From positions 1 to 49,867 of the forward strand of contig JAYUMU010000154.1 of NCBI GenBank assembly GCA_043762325.1: a stretch of 49,867 nt of DNA. Reading direction: 5' to 3'. The DNA is from JANXSS01 sp025356535. Lineage in GTDB: Bacteria > Pseudomonadota > Gammaproteobacteria > Burkholderiales > Burkholderiaceae_D. Numbering within the stretch: position 1 is the first letter of the stretch; every line of letters starts with the position of its first letter. A program made the translations under genes and the position numbers. Positions 7,397 through 15,274 of this stretch are shown piece by piece. A model generated the notes under the pieces. It did not search any database. It saw only the letters and a program-made list of their open reading frames with translations, and had not been told where the DNA came from.

Positions 7397-8602
7397 TCAG
7401 ACTGGCGCGACGGCCGGCTGCGCATACGGATGGCTGGCCTGGCGCCCCATGCGCTTGCTCCATTCGGCATAGAAATGGCGCATGCCGCCTTCATCATGGA
7501 TCGTCATGTTTTCCTCGCGGCCGTGGATGACCCACTTGCTGTCGGTGCGCTCGCGCATGGCCAGGCCCTGGCCGTGCACGCCGAGCAGGTCTTCATGCAG
7601 GTTGCGCCCGAACGGTCCCCAGATCTGGTTGTGGTCGCGGACCCTCTCGGCGCGCTCTTCCGGCGTGTCGCTCTTCAGGCCCAGGCCACGGAATTCGATG
7701 AGCAGCTTGTTGGCGCCCAGCGGAATGGCGGTATCCATGCGCAGCACCGATGTGCGCAGGTTGTAGGTCATGCCGGGGAACAGGTCGATGAGCACCCAGC
7801 CGCCGGGCGCGAGGCCGGGCCAGCCGACGCCACGCTTCTTGCTGCCTTCATAGGCGTCGTATTTGATGGCCATCGAGCCGACCGAGGCGTGACCGTTCGG
7901 ATAGCCCGTGTACTTGCGGTCGAAGTATCCCGGCTGGATCATGCCGGTGATGCGGTTGAAGTAATGCATGTAGTCGTGATAGAACTCGCTGTTGGTGTCG
8001 TGCCACAGCTTGTAGTTCGTATCGACGATCGCCTTGTGATAATGGAAGACCTCCAGCGGCATGCTGAGGTTCTCGTCGAGCATGCCCATCGAGTCGCCGA
8101 TGTATTCTCTCAGCGTCGGCGCAGTGTCGTCGACGTTGACCCAGATGAAGCCGCCGAAGCCGACGTCGCTGCGCACTTCGCGCAGGCCGGCCTTGTCGCA
8201 GCCGTAGCGTTCCTGGTAGCCCTGCTTGCCGCGCGAAATATCGATGCAGTCGCCCTTGGCATCGAACGACCATGCATGGAAAATGCAGGTGATGCGCTTA
8301 GCATTGCCGACCGGCTCATACAGCAGCGTGTTGCCGCGATGCGGACAGATGTTGTAGAAGCTGCGTACCACCATGTCCTCGCCGCGCACGACGATCAGCG
8401 GCGCGCCGCCCGGATGATTGAAGGTACGGTAGTCGTAGGCATTCGGCACTTCCGACTCATGGCAGGCGATGATCCAGGTCTTGTTGAAGATCTTTTCCTG
8501 CTCCTCCCGGAAAAGCGCCTCGTCGGTATAGATCGCCGTGTCGACGAAATGCGTGGCGGGAAAAGGCGGTTCCTGCTGCCATTCGGATGCGTTGCGGGAC
8601 AT
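7397..8602 (-). CDS. Rieske oxygenase alpha subunit, methanesulfonate-monooxygenase-like
   Basis: Catalytic subunit, 401 aa. The Rieske centre is C86-x-H88-x17-C106-x2-H109 (CPHRGNTLLYEP...CIFH). The mononuclear iron site follows in HDTNSEFYHDYMH (H209, H213, with D/E bridge candidates E206 and D202). AAAGGAA precedes ATG 8602. It is the first gene of the leftward operon, behind a sigma-54-type promoter. Its partners are beta subunit, reductase, Rieske ferredoxin and a sulfonate-type importer, the same set as msmABCD plus msmEFGH. The divergent soeABC-like genes and tauE-like exporter indicate that sulfite is the product, so I infer C-S cleavage of a short sulfonate. The published MsmA Rieske spacing is longer, as I recall, so substrate assignment stays open. 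Confidence 0.85.
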   Translation of the reverse strand: MSRNASEWQQEPPFPATHFVDTAIYTDEALFREEQEKIFNKTWIIACHESEVPNAYDYRTFNHPGGAPLIVVRGEDMVVRSFYNICPHRGNTLLYEPVGNAKRITCIFHAWSFDAKGDCIDISRGKQGYQERYGCDKAGLREVRSDVGFGGFIWVNVDDTAPTLREYIGDSMGMLDENLSMPLEVFHYHKAIVDTNYKLWHDTNSEFYHDYMHYFNRITGMIQPGYFDRKYTGYPNGHASVGSMAIKYDAYEGSKKRGVGWPGLAPGGWVLIDLFPGMTYNLRTSVLRMDTAIPLGANKLLIEFRGLGLKSDTPEERAERVRDHNQIWGPFGRNLHEDLLGVHGQGLAMRERTDSKWVIHGREENMTIHDEGGMRHFYAEWSKRMGRQASHPYAQPAVAPV

Positions 8603-8674
8603 GAGTCATTCCTTTCGAGTGCTAAAGGTTGCTGCCGGAAAACCGGCATCGGCGACAGAGCATGGTCCTCTATG

Positions 8675-8690
8675 AGCACAGTTCGTGCCT
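8675..8690 (-). promoter_or_regulatory. Sigma-54 promoter for the oxygenase/transport operon
   Basis: Minus-strand sequence AGGCACGAACTGTGCT. It has GG at 8689-8688 and GC at 8677-8676 with exactly 10 bases between, and a perfect GGCACG -24 element. The -12 element is GTGC instead of TTGC. Expected transcript start is near 8664, a leader of about 62 nt before ATG 8602. An NtrC-type activator is encoded 6.7 kb away. Confidence 0.65.
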
Positions 8691-8803
8691 GATCCGGCCA
8701 GGCCGGTTTCGCCTTGCTTTGCGCGTGCAGCTTGCGCAGCGCCGCCGCATTGTCGCCGCGCAGTCTCGTGCCGCATCGCCGTCGTGGCGGTCTGCAGGCA
8801 TGT

Positions 8804-8841
8804 GTTTCGTAACGAAACGCGCGCACGTTTCATGACGAAAC
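8804..8841. promoter_or_regulatory. Tandem palindromes, likely enhancer (UAS) for the NtrC-type activator
   Basis: Two 15-bp palindromes, GTTTCGTAACGAAAC (8804-8818) and GTTTCATGACGAAAC (8827-8841), have centres 23 bp apart. Their midpoint (8822.5) equals the midpoint between the predicted starts of the two divergent sigma-54 promoters (about 8664 and 8980). Each site thus lies about 147-170 bp upstream of both. A weaker copy, GTTTCGAAGCGACAC, sits at 8857-8871. Confidence 0.65.
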
Positions 8842-8953
8842 ATCAGCTGCCCGGCAGTTTCGAAGCGACACCGGCGATTGCGGCATGGCATCCGGCGCAT
8901 GGCCCGTGCCCGGTCGGCGCGGATCGCACCGGGGCTCTTGCAGCGTCAATACT

Positions 8954-8969
8954 TGGCACAGGAATTGCG
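8954..8969 (+). promoter_or_regulatory. Sigma-54 promoter for soeABC
   Basis: TGGCACAGGAATTGCG matches TGGCACG-N4-TTGCW except at two positions. GG (8955-8956) and GC (8967-8968) are separated by 10 bases. Expected start near 8980, giving a 40-nt leader before ATG 9021. Confidence 0.75.
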
Positions 8970-9020
8970 ATCTGCAGCGGTGTCGCAGTTGACCAATGCG
9001 ACCTTCGCCCTGGAGAGCAG

Positions 9021-11927
9021 ATGCCCGATTCAACGCACGTGTCAGACCCCCTTTCGGAAGACATCGCTGGCCTGGAAGTCAAGACCACCACCTGCTACAT
9101 GTGCGCCTGCCGCTGCGGCATCCGCGTGCATCTGCGCGATGGCAAGATCCGCTATATCGACGGCAATCCCGCCCATCCCTTGAACAAGGGCGTCATCTGC
9201 GCCAAGGGCGCCTCGGGCGTCATGAAGCAGCAGTCGCCGGCGCGCCTGACGCAGCCGCTGTTGAGGAAGCCCGGCACCGACCGGGGCGCTGCCGAATACG
9301 AACCGATCACCTGGGAGCACGCCTTTACCTTGCTGGAGACGCGCCTGTCGCATCTGCGCGCAACCGATCCGAAGAAGTTCGCGCTCTTCACCGGCCGCGA
9401 CCAGATGCAGGCGCTGACCGGCATGTTCGCCAAGCAGTTCGGCACGCCGAACTATGCGGCGCACGGCGGCTTCTGCTCGGTCAACATGGCCGCCGGCATG
9501 ATCTACACCATCGGTGGCTCGTTCTGGGAATTCGGCGGGCCCGATCTGGATCGCGCCAAGCTGTTCATCATGATCGGCACCGCCGAAGACCATCATTCCA
9601 ATCCGCTGAAGATCGGCCTGTCCGCCTTCAAGCGCAGCGGCGGCAAGTTCATCTCGGTCAATCCGATCCGCACCGGTTACTCGGCCATTGCCGACGAATG
9701 GGTGCCGATCAAGCCCGGCACCGATGGCGCGCTGCTGCTGGCGCTGATCAACCAGATCATCGAGAAGGGCCTGTACGACCGCGAGTTCCTGGCGCGCTAC
9801 AGCAATGCCGGACAACTGGTCAACCAGGATGAAACCAGCGACGAATTCGGCCTCTTCGCCATGAATCCGGAAGGCGACAAGATCAACCCCGACTACCCGC
9901 ACAACAAGTTCTGGTGGGACCGGTTGAGCGGCAAGCTGGTGCCGACCCATACCGAAGGCGCCGACCCCTGCCTGCGCGGCACCTTCGCGCTGGCTGACGG
10001 CACGCCTGTGAAGCCGGCGTTCCAGCTGCTGGTCGACCGGGTGCGCCAGTACACGCCCGAGTGGGCAGCGGAAATCACCGGCATTCCGGCCGAAACGATC
10101 TATCGCCTGGCGCATGAAATGGGCGTGACCGCGCGCGACCACAAGATCCACCTGCCGATTCCCTGGACCGATTGCTGGGGCAAGGAACATGCGACGGTCA
10201 CCGGCGCGCCGGTGGCGTTTCACGCCATGCGCGGGCTGGCGGCGCACTCCAACGGCTTCCAGACGGTACGCGCCCTGGCGATCCTGATGAGCCTGCTGGG
10301 CACCATCGACCGTCCGGGCGGTTTCCGCCACAAGGCGCCCTTTCCGCGCGCCATACCGCCGATCGCCAAGCCGCCCAAGGGCCCGGGCAGCATCCAGCCG
10401 AACACGCCCCTAAACGGCATGCCGCTGGGCTTTCCGGCCGACCCCAACGACCTGTGCGTCGACGACGACGGCAAGCCGGTGCGCATCGACAAGGCATTCT
10501 CCTGGGAGCATCCGCTGTCGGTGCACGGCATGATGCACAACGTCATCACCAACGCCTGGCGCGGCGACCCGTACCGCATCGACACGCTGCTCATCTTCAT
10601 GGCCAACATGGCCTGGAATTCGAGCATGAACACCAGCGCGGTGCGCGACATGCTGAACGACAAGGATGCCGACGGCGGCTACAAGATCCCTTTCATCGTC
10701 GTCTGCGACGCCTTCCAGTCCGAGATGACGGCGTTCGCCGACCTGGTCCTGCCCGACACCACCTACCTGGAGCGGCATGACGTGATGTCGATCCTGGACC
10801 GGCCGATTTCGGAATTCGACGGGCCGGTCGATGCGGTGCGCATTCCGGTCATCGCGCCCCTGGGCGACTGCAAGCCGTTCCAGGACGTGATCGTCGAACT
10901 CGGCAGCCGCCTGAAGCTGCCGGCGTTCACCAATGCCGACAAGTCGCGCAAGTTCAAGGACTACAAGGACTTCGTGGTGAACTACGAAACCGAGCCGGGT
11001 TCGGGCATCGGCTTTCTGGCCGGCTGGCGCGGCAAGGATGGCGAAAAATCGATCCTGGGCGAGCCGAATCCGAACCAGTGGGAGATGTACGCAAAGAACA
11101 ACTGCTACTTCCACTATGAATTGCCGCCTTCCTACCAGTACATGCGCAACTGGAACAAGGGCTACATGGAATGGGCGCAGCGGGTGCGCATGCGGCGCGA
11201 CGCCGATCCGATCCTGATCCATATCTACTCCGACGTGCTGCAGAAATTCCGCCTTGCAGCCGAGGGCAAGCGGCCCGGCAAGCAGCCGCCCGACCATCTG
11301 CGCGAACGCATCGCCACGCACTTCGATCCGCTGCCGTTCTATTTCGCGCCGCTCGAAGCGCAGGCCAGCGACCAGGCGGCTTTTCCGCTCAACGCCGTGA
11401 CGCAGCGGCCGATGGCGATGTATCACTCCTGGGATTCGCAGAACGCCTGGCTGCGCCAGATCCATACCCACAACTACCTGTACGTCAATCCGAGCATGGC
11501 AACGGCGGCTGGCATTGCCGACGGCGACTGGATCTGGGTCGAGTCGATGTGGAACAAGGTGCGCTGCATGTGCCGCTTCAGCGAGGCGGTCGAGCCGGGT
11601 ACGGTCTGGACCTGGAATGCGATCGGCAAGGCTTCCGGCGCCTGGCGCCTGGGGCCGGGCGCCAACGAGTCGCGCAAGGGGTTCCTGCTCAACCACCTGA
11701 TTTCGGAAGAGCTGCCACCCGACGCCGGCGGCAAGGTGTATTCGAACTCCGACCCGATCACCGGCCAGGCGGCGTGGTACGACGTGCGGGTACGCATTCG
11801 CAAGGCCGATCCGGAAGAGCCCAAGGAGACCTGGCCGCAGTTCTCGACCATGAAGGCCCTGCCCGGCACGACGGCGGTGCGGCGCGTCTGGCAGGCCTAT
11901 TTCGGCGGCGAGGATACGCCCAAATGA
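9021..11927 (+). CDS. soeA: Molybdopterin oxidoreductase, sulfite dehydrogenase SoeA-like
   Basis: Large subunit of a DMSO-reductase-family complex, 968 aa. A 4Fe-4S motif C25-x2-C28-x3-C32-x27-C60 opens the protein. A likely molybdenum ligand is Cys152 (HGGFCSVNMA), as in polysulfide/thiosulfate-type rather than Ser-type DmsA enzymes. No twin-arginine signal is visible, which fits the cytoplasmic SoeABC sulfite dehydrogenase and argues against periplasmic Phs/Psr enzymes. ATG 9021 has TGGAG 6 nt upstream; the open frame back to 8685 is leader and promoter. The next two genes encode the four-cluster ferredoxin and membrane anchor. The role, oxidation of sulfite to sulfate with electrons to quinone, is inferred from architecture plus the sulfonate context; other substrates of this subfamily are not excluded. 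Confidence 0.8.
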   Translation: MPDSTHVSDPLSEDIAGLEVKTTTCYMCACRCGIRVHLRDGKIRYIDGNPAHPLNKGVICAKGASGVMKQQSPARLTQPLLRKPGTDRGAAEYEPITWEHAFTLLETRLSHLRATDPKKFALFTGRDQMQALTGMFAKQFGTPNYAAHGGFCSVNMAAGMIYTIGGSFWEFGGPDLDRAKLFIMIGTAEDHHSNPLKIGLSAFKRSGGKFISVNPIRTGYSAIADEWVPIKPGTDGALLLALINQIIEKGLYDREFLARYSNAGQLVNQDETSDEFGLFAMNPEGDKINPDYPHNKFWWDRLSGKLVPTHTEGADPCLRGTFALADGTPVKPAFQLLVDRVRQYTPEWAAEITGIPAETIYRLAHEMGVTARDHKIHLPIPWTDCWGKEHATVTGAPVAFHAMRGLAAHSNGFQTVRALAILMSLLGTIDRPGGFRHKAPFPRAIPPIAKPPKGPGSIQPNTPLNGMPLGFPADPNDLCVDDDGKPVRIDKAFSWEHPLSVHGMMHNVITNAWRGDPYRIDTLLIFMANMAWNSSMNTSAVRDMLNDKDADGGYKIPFIVVCDAFQSEMTAFADLVLPDTTYLERHDVMSILDRPISEFDGPVDAVRIPVIAPLGDCKPFQDVIVELGSRLKLPAFTNADKSRKFKDYKDFVVNYETEPGSGIGFLAGWRGKDGEKSILGEPNPNQWEMYAKNNCYFHYELPPSYQYMRNWNKGYMEWAQRVRMRRDADPILIHIYSDVLQKFRLAAEGKRPGKQPPDHLRERIATHFDPLPFYFAPLEAQASDQAAFPLNAVTQRPMAMYHSWDSQNAWLRQIHTHNYLYVNPSMATAAGIADGDWIWVESMWNKVRCMCRFSEAVEPGTVWTWNAIGKASGAWRLGPGANESRKGFLLNHLISEELPPDAGGKVYSNSDPITGQAAWYDVRVRIRKADPEEPKETWPQFSTMKALPGTTAVRRVWQAYFGGEDTPK

Positions 11928-12005
11928 AGGCGCCCGAATGAGCCGCCTTCGCAGCGTGACCCGAATCGAGACCCGATTGAAGCATCATCCAGAAGGAGAG
12001 ACACC

Positions 12006-12737
12006 ATGACGCAGATGGCGCTTGTCATCGATCTGAACGTATGCGTCGGCTGCCAGGCCTGCGTGACCAGCTGCAAGTCGTGGAACACCTCCGGCAGCGC
12101 CGGCTACCTGTCGGACGACCGTCCCTACGACGAGAATCCGACCGGCACCTTCTTCAACCGGGTGCAGACCTTCGAAGTCGGCGAATTCCCCTCGACGCAG
12201 ACGGTGCATTTTCCGAAATCCTGCCTGCATTGCGAAGAGCCGCCCTGCGTTCCGGTCTGCCCGACGGGTGCGAGCTACAAGCGCGAATCCGACGGCATCG
12301 TGCTCATCGATTACGACAAGTGCATCGGCTGCGGCTACTGCGCCTGGGCCTGCCCGTACGGCGTGCGCGAACTCGACGAGCATCGCAAGGTCATGACCAA
12401 GTGCACCCTGTGCGCCGACCGCATCGAGAACCAGGCGCTGCCACCCGAAGACCGCCTGCCGGCCTGCGTGATGGCCTGCCCGACCAGCGCGCGCCTGTTC
12501 GGCGACATCCACGACCCGGAGTCGAATGTCTCGACCGCCATTCGCGAGCGCGGCGGCTACCAGCTCATGCCCGAATGGGGCACCGCGCCATCGAATCACT
12601 ACCTGCCGCGTCGCAAGACCGAAATCACCCTGCGCGAGGACCAGTTGAAGCGTGCCGACAACCCGACCCGCATCGACGAAATGCTGCCCAAGCCCGGCAC
12701 CGCCTCGCCCGCCCTGGACGACGCGGCGTCATGGTAG
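12006..12737 (+). CDS. soeB: Four-cluster 4Fe-4S subunit, SoeB-like
   Basis: Electron-transfer subunit, 243 aa, DmsB/PhsB family. Four cysteine groups are visible: CVGCQACVTSC, CLHCEEPPCVPVC, CIGCGYCAWAC and CTLC...CVMAC. They can bind four 4Fe-4S clusters with the usual shared arrangement. ATG 12006 has AAGGAGAGACACC upstream. It lies 78 bp after soeA and 91 bp before the anchor. It should wire the molybdenum subunit to the membrane quinone-reactive subunit. Confidence 0.85.
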   Translation: MTQMALVIDLNVCVGCQACVTSCKSWNTSGSAGYLSDDRPYDENPTGTFFNRVQTFEVGEFPSTQTVHFPKSCLHCEEPPCVPVCPTGASYKRESDGIVLIDYDKCIGCGYCAWACPYGVRELDEHRKVMTKCTLCADRIENQALPPEDRLPACVMACPTSARLFGDIHDPESNVSTAIRERGGYQLMPEWGTAPSNHYLPRRKTEITLREDQLKRADNPTRIDEMLPKPGTASPALDDAASW

Positions 12738-12828
12738 ACCCGATGGCAGACATCCTGGCAGGCGGCATGGCAAACAACCTGCGCCGTGCCTGCCGCATGC
12801 CCCCACATCAACCCGTCAAAAGCACATC

Positions 12829-13770
12829 ATGAACCCAGCCTTCTCGGTCATTTTTCTTACCGTCCTGATCGGCGCCGGACAGGGGCTGTTCCTGGCGCTC
12901 TTCGGTGTCGAGGCAGCGGTTGGCCTGAAACTCCTGTCGACTGCCGACAGCACCCGCCTGTTCGTCTCCGGCAGCGCGATCTGCCTGGTGCTGACCGGAC
13001 TGGGCCTGGTCGCCTCGTTCTTTCATCTGGGCCATCCGGAGCGCGCCTGGCGTGCCGCAACGATGTGGCGCACTTCCTGGCTGTCGCGCGAAGTCATCGC
13101 GCTGCCGCTGTTCATGGCCGCCGTATTCGCTTACGGCCTGGGCCACTATGCCGGCTGGAGCACGACCATGTCGCTCGGCGCAATCGGCGCGGTCCTGTCG
13201 ATTGCCCTTTTCATCTGCACCGGCATGATCTACGCCTGCATCCGCTTTCTGCAGGAATGGGCCAGCCCGCTGACGCTGGTCAATTATTTCCTGCTTGGCT
13301 GCGCATCCGGTTTCACGCTGGCCGCTGCGCTGGTGGCCATCGTCGAGCCGGAACTCATCAGGACGCTGTGCGCCAGTGCGATCGTGCTGACGATCGCCGG
13401 CTTCGCCATGCGGGTCGCCTCGCTCATGCGCAACCGCGCCCTGAAGCCGAAATCGAGCCTGCAGACGGCCATCGGCATCCATCATCCGCGCATCGTGCAA
13501 AAATCCCAGGGCTTCATGGGCGGCTCCTACAATACGCGCCAGTTCTTCCATGGCCGCACGCCGCAACTGCTGCGCTCGATAAAATGGATCTTCCTCGTGC
13601 TTGCATTCCTGCTGCCGCTGATCCTGCTGGTGGCGGGACGCCAGACCGGTTCGGCAAGCCTGCTGGCGCTGGCCTTCATCATCCAGTTCGGCGGGCTCAT
13701 TGCCGAGCGCTGGTTTTTCTTCGCGCAGGCAAATCATCCGCAGAACCTGTATTACCAGACCATCTCGTGA
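12829..13770 (+). CDS. soeC: Membrane anchor subunit, DmsC/SoeC-like
   Basis: Integral membrane subunit, 313 aa, of the DmsC family. About eight hydrophobic segments are spread along the length, with SFFHLGHPERAWRA after the second, a family landmark. Start ATG 12829 is set by the first hydrophobic segment; its ribosome site is poor, so it may be translationally coupled. It anchors the two cytoplasmic subunits and passes electrons to quinone. It is followed by a 160-bp palindromic element and a convergent tauE-like gene. Confidence 0.85.
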   Translation: MNPAFSVIFLTVLIGAGQGLFLALFGVEAAVGLKLLSTADSTRLFVSGSAICLVLTGLGLVASFFHLGHPERAWRAATMWRTSWLSREVIALPLFMAAVFAYGLGHYAGWSTTMSLGAIGAVLSIALFICTGMIYACIRFLQEWASPLTLVNYFLLGCASGFTLAAALVAIVEPELIRTLCASAIVLTIAGFAMRVASLMRNRALKPKSSLQTAIGIHHPRIVQKSQGFMGGSYNTRQFFHGRTPQLLRSIKWIFLVLAFLLPLILLVAGRQTGSASLLALAFIIQFGGLIAERWFFFAQANHPQNLYYQTIS

Positions 13771-13782
13771 TTGCCGATCGCT

Positions 13783-13942
13783 AGAGCAGAATTCAAAATG
13801 GCATATGCGGGATGCGTATCGATTCGGGCCGCAGTGCAAGGCGCAGGAAGCGCCGTGTAGCGGGCTGTACAAGCGCGCTGCAACGCCGCAATGTGGTTCG
13901 AAGCGGTGCGTAGCGCGCGTATGCCATGACGAAATCTGCTCT
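13783..13942. repeat. 160-bp palindromic interspersed-repeat-like element
   Basis: The outer arms match as imperfect inverted repeats: AGAGCAGAATTC and ATGGCATA on the left against the complement of TATGCCAT and GAAATCTGCTCT on the right, about 27 bp in all. Inside, CGATTCGGGCCGCAGTGCA pairs loosely with the stretch around GCAATGTGGTTCGAAGCG, so the whole element can fold on itself. It lies between the convergent ends of soeC and the tauE-like gene and contains no gene. Size and layout fit a MITE or large REP-like element. Confidence 0.55.
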
Positions 13943-13946
13943 GGGA

Positions 13947-14693
13947 TCAAGCGATCGCTCTTGCCAGCAGCGCCACGCCCACCAGCACGCACAGCATGCC
14001 GACGATTGCGCGCAGGGCGCCGCCGCGCAGCGCGTGTACCAGGCGCACCCCCAGCAGCACGCCGGCCAGTTCGCACAGCGTGACCCATCCCGCCAGCCGG
14101 AAATCGATGGTGCCGTAATAGAGATTGCCGAGCGTGCCGGAGAGCGCCGCCAGGATCTGCACGACCTGGCTCGTGCCGATCACGGCCAGCGTCGAAAAAC
14201 CGAACGGCAGCATCATCGGTATCGACAGCGCCGGCCCGCCCACGCCGGTCAGGCCCGAACCAAAACCGGTGGCCGCGCCGATGCCAAGCAGCAGGCACCT
14301 GCGCCTGCCGGGCGCCGCGGCAAACACCGGCGCGCGCGCTGCGTGGCGCCGCAGCAGGCAGTTGATGCCGGCGGCGATGATCACGCCGCCCAGGATGATG
14401 GTCAGCACATGCGTGTCGATGCGTGAATTGGCCCAGGCGCCGAAGGCCCCGCAGGCGGCAGCGCCCAGGCAGACCGGCGCCGTGATCGCCCAGTCGATGC
14501 TGCCGCGCCGGTTGAAGAGGACGGTGCCGAGCAGCCCGGTGAAGACGAATGTCAGCAGCGCCGTTGCCATGGCCGTTTGCAGCGGCAGGCCGGCAAGCAG
14601 GTTCAAAGCCGGAATGAGCAGGATGCCGCCGATGCCGACGGCGCCGATCAGCACGCCGACCAGGAGCGCGACGGCCGCCAGGCCAATGCTCAT
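13947..14693 (-). CDS. TauE/SafE-family (DUF81) exporter, probable sulfite/organosulfur exporter
   Basis: Membrane protein of 248 aa with the duplicated TauE/SafE fold: about eight spans, with glycine-rich starts in both halves (GVLIGAVGIGGILLIPAL; GIGAATGFGSGLTGVGGPALS). Members export sulfite or sulfolactate-type anions in taurine and sulfonate degraders. Gene spacing is 30 bp after the CNB gene at 14724-15182, so the two are probably co-transcribed from the sigma-54-type promoter at 15275-15290. A sulfite role fits the oxygenase and soe genes nearby; the family also includes many proteins of unknown substrate. Confidence 0.8.
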   Translation of the reverse strand: MSIGLAAVALLVGVLIGAVGIGGILLIPALNLLAGLPLQTAMATALLTFVFTGLLGTVLFNRRGSIDWAITAPVCLGAAACGAFGAWANSRIDTHVLTIILGGVIIAAGINCLLRRHAARAPVFAAAPGRRRCLLLGIGAATGFGSGLTGVGGPALSIPMMLPFGFSTLAVIGTSQVVQILAALSGTLGNLYYGTIDFRLAGWVTLCELAGVLLGVRLVHALRGGALRAIVGMLCVLVGVALLARAIA

Positions 14694-14723
14694 GCCGGCG
14701 CGCCGGGCGTCATGGCACCGGGC

Positions 14724-15182
14724 TCAGCCACCGGCAAAGGACGTCAGGGTGCCGGTGATGATGATGTTCAACTGCGTCATCAGGTGAAAGCCGAGGGTGT
14801 GATCCTCATCCATCAGGCGCCGCAGCCGGTCGCCATCGATGGCCAGCAGTGCGCAGGGCGTCATGCAGGAAGCCGTGGCGATGCGCACGTTGGCCACCGG
14901 CGTGATCGCGGCCCAGCCGAAGACCTCGCCGCGGCGCAGGATTTCACCGGCATAGGTATCGCGGTTGCCGTAACTGATCGCAAAGCGGATCATGCCGTCG
15001 ATGAGCAGGTAGAAGGTCGCGGCAGGGTCACCGATCTTGTAGATCGGCGCGCCTTCGGCGTAGTGCTCGATACGGCTGATGGCAACCACCTGCAGGAGCT
15101 GCGCCTGCGACAGGCCGGCAAAAAACTTGCCCTGTTCCAGAAGCCTGCTTTGCGGCATATTGCACACGGGTGTTACCGGCAT
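14724..15182 (-). CDS. Free-standing CNB-domain protein without DNA-binding domain
   Basis: A 152-residue protein that is almost only a CRP-type CNB beta-barrel. It has KIGDPAATFYLLIDGMI and the cassette GEVFGWAAIT...VRIATA, with Trp90 at the usual Glu position. No helix-turn-helix follows, so it is not a CRP-type repressor or activator. It resembles the CNB parts of the permease (2387-3691) and ferredoxin (5085-5813) fusions more than a typical CRP. ATG 15182 has AAGGAG upstream; the longer frame to 15506 overlaps the response regulator gene. A ligand-sensing partner for the sulfonate system is inferred. Confidence 0.85.
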   Translation of the reverse strand: MPVTPVCNMPQSRLLEQGKFFAGLSQAQLLQVVAISRIEHYAEGAPIYKIGDPAATFYLLIDGMIRFAISYGNRDTYAGEILRRGEVFGWAAITPVANVRIATASCMTPCALLAIDGDRLRRLMDEDHTLGFHLMTQLNIIITGTLTSFAGG

Positions 15183-15274
15183 GTTCGCTCTCCTTGATGC
15201 GTGCCTGCCTCGCACGGGGGGCAGCTGCTGACCTGACATGTTTCCGCTTCGTCGGCGGCGTATATCAACGGTCA

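Noticed and set aside
8685..9020. N-terminal extension of the SoeA frame back to 8685
   Set aside because: It runs through both sigma-54 elements and the palindromes, is Arg/Ala/Cys-rich, and ATG 9021 has a good ribosome site followed at once by the family start.
12808..14298. Long minus-strand open frame (496 codons) opposite soeC
   Set aside because: Shadow of high-GC coding; it crosses the palindromic element and has no family features, while soeC and the exporter are clear.
14724..15182. CNB protein as a CRP/FNR transcription factor
   Set aside because: At 152 aa it ends with the CNB domain; no helix-turn-helix is present.
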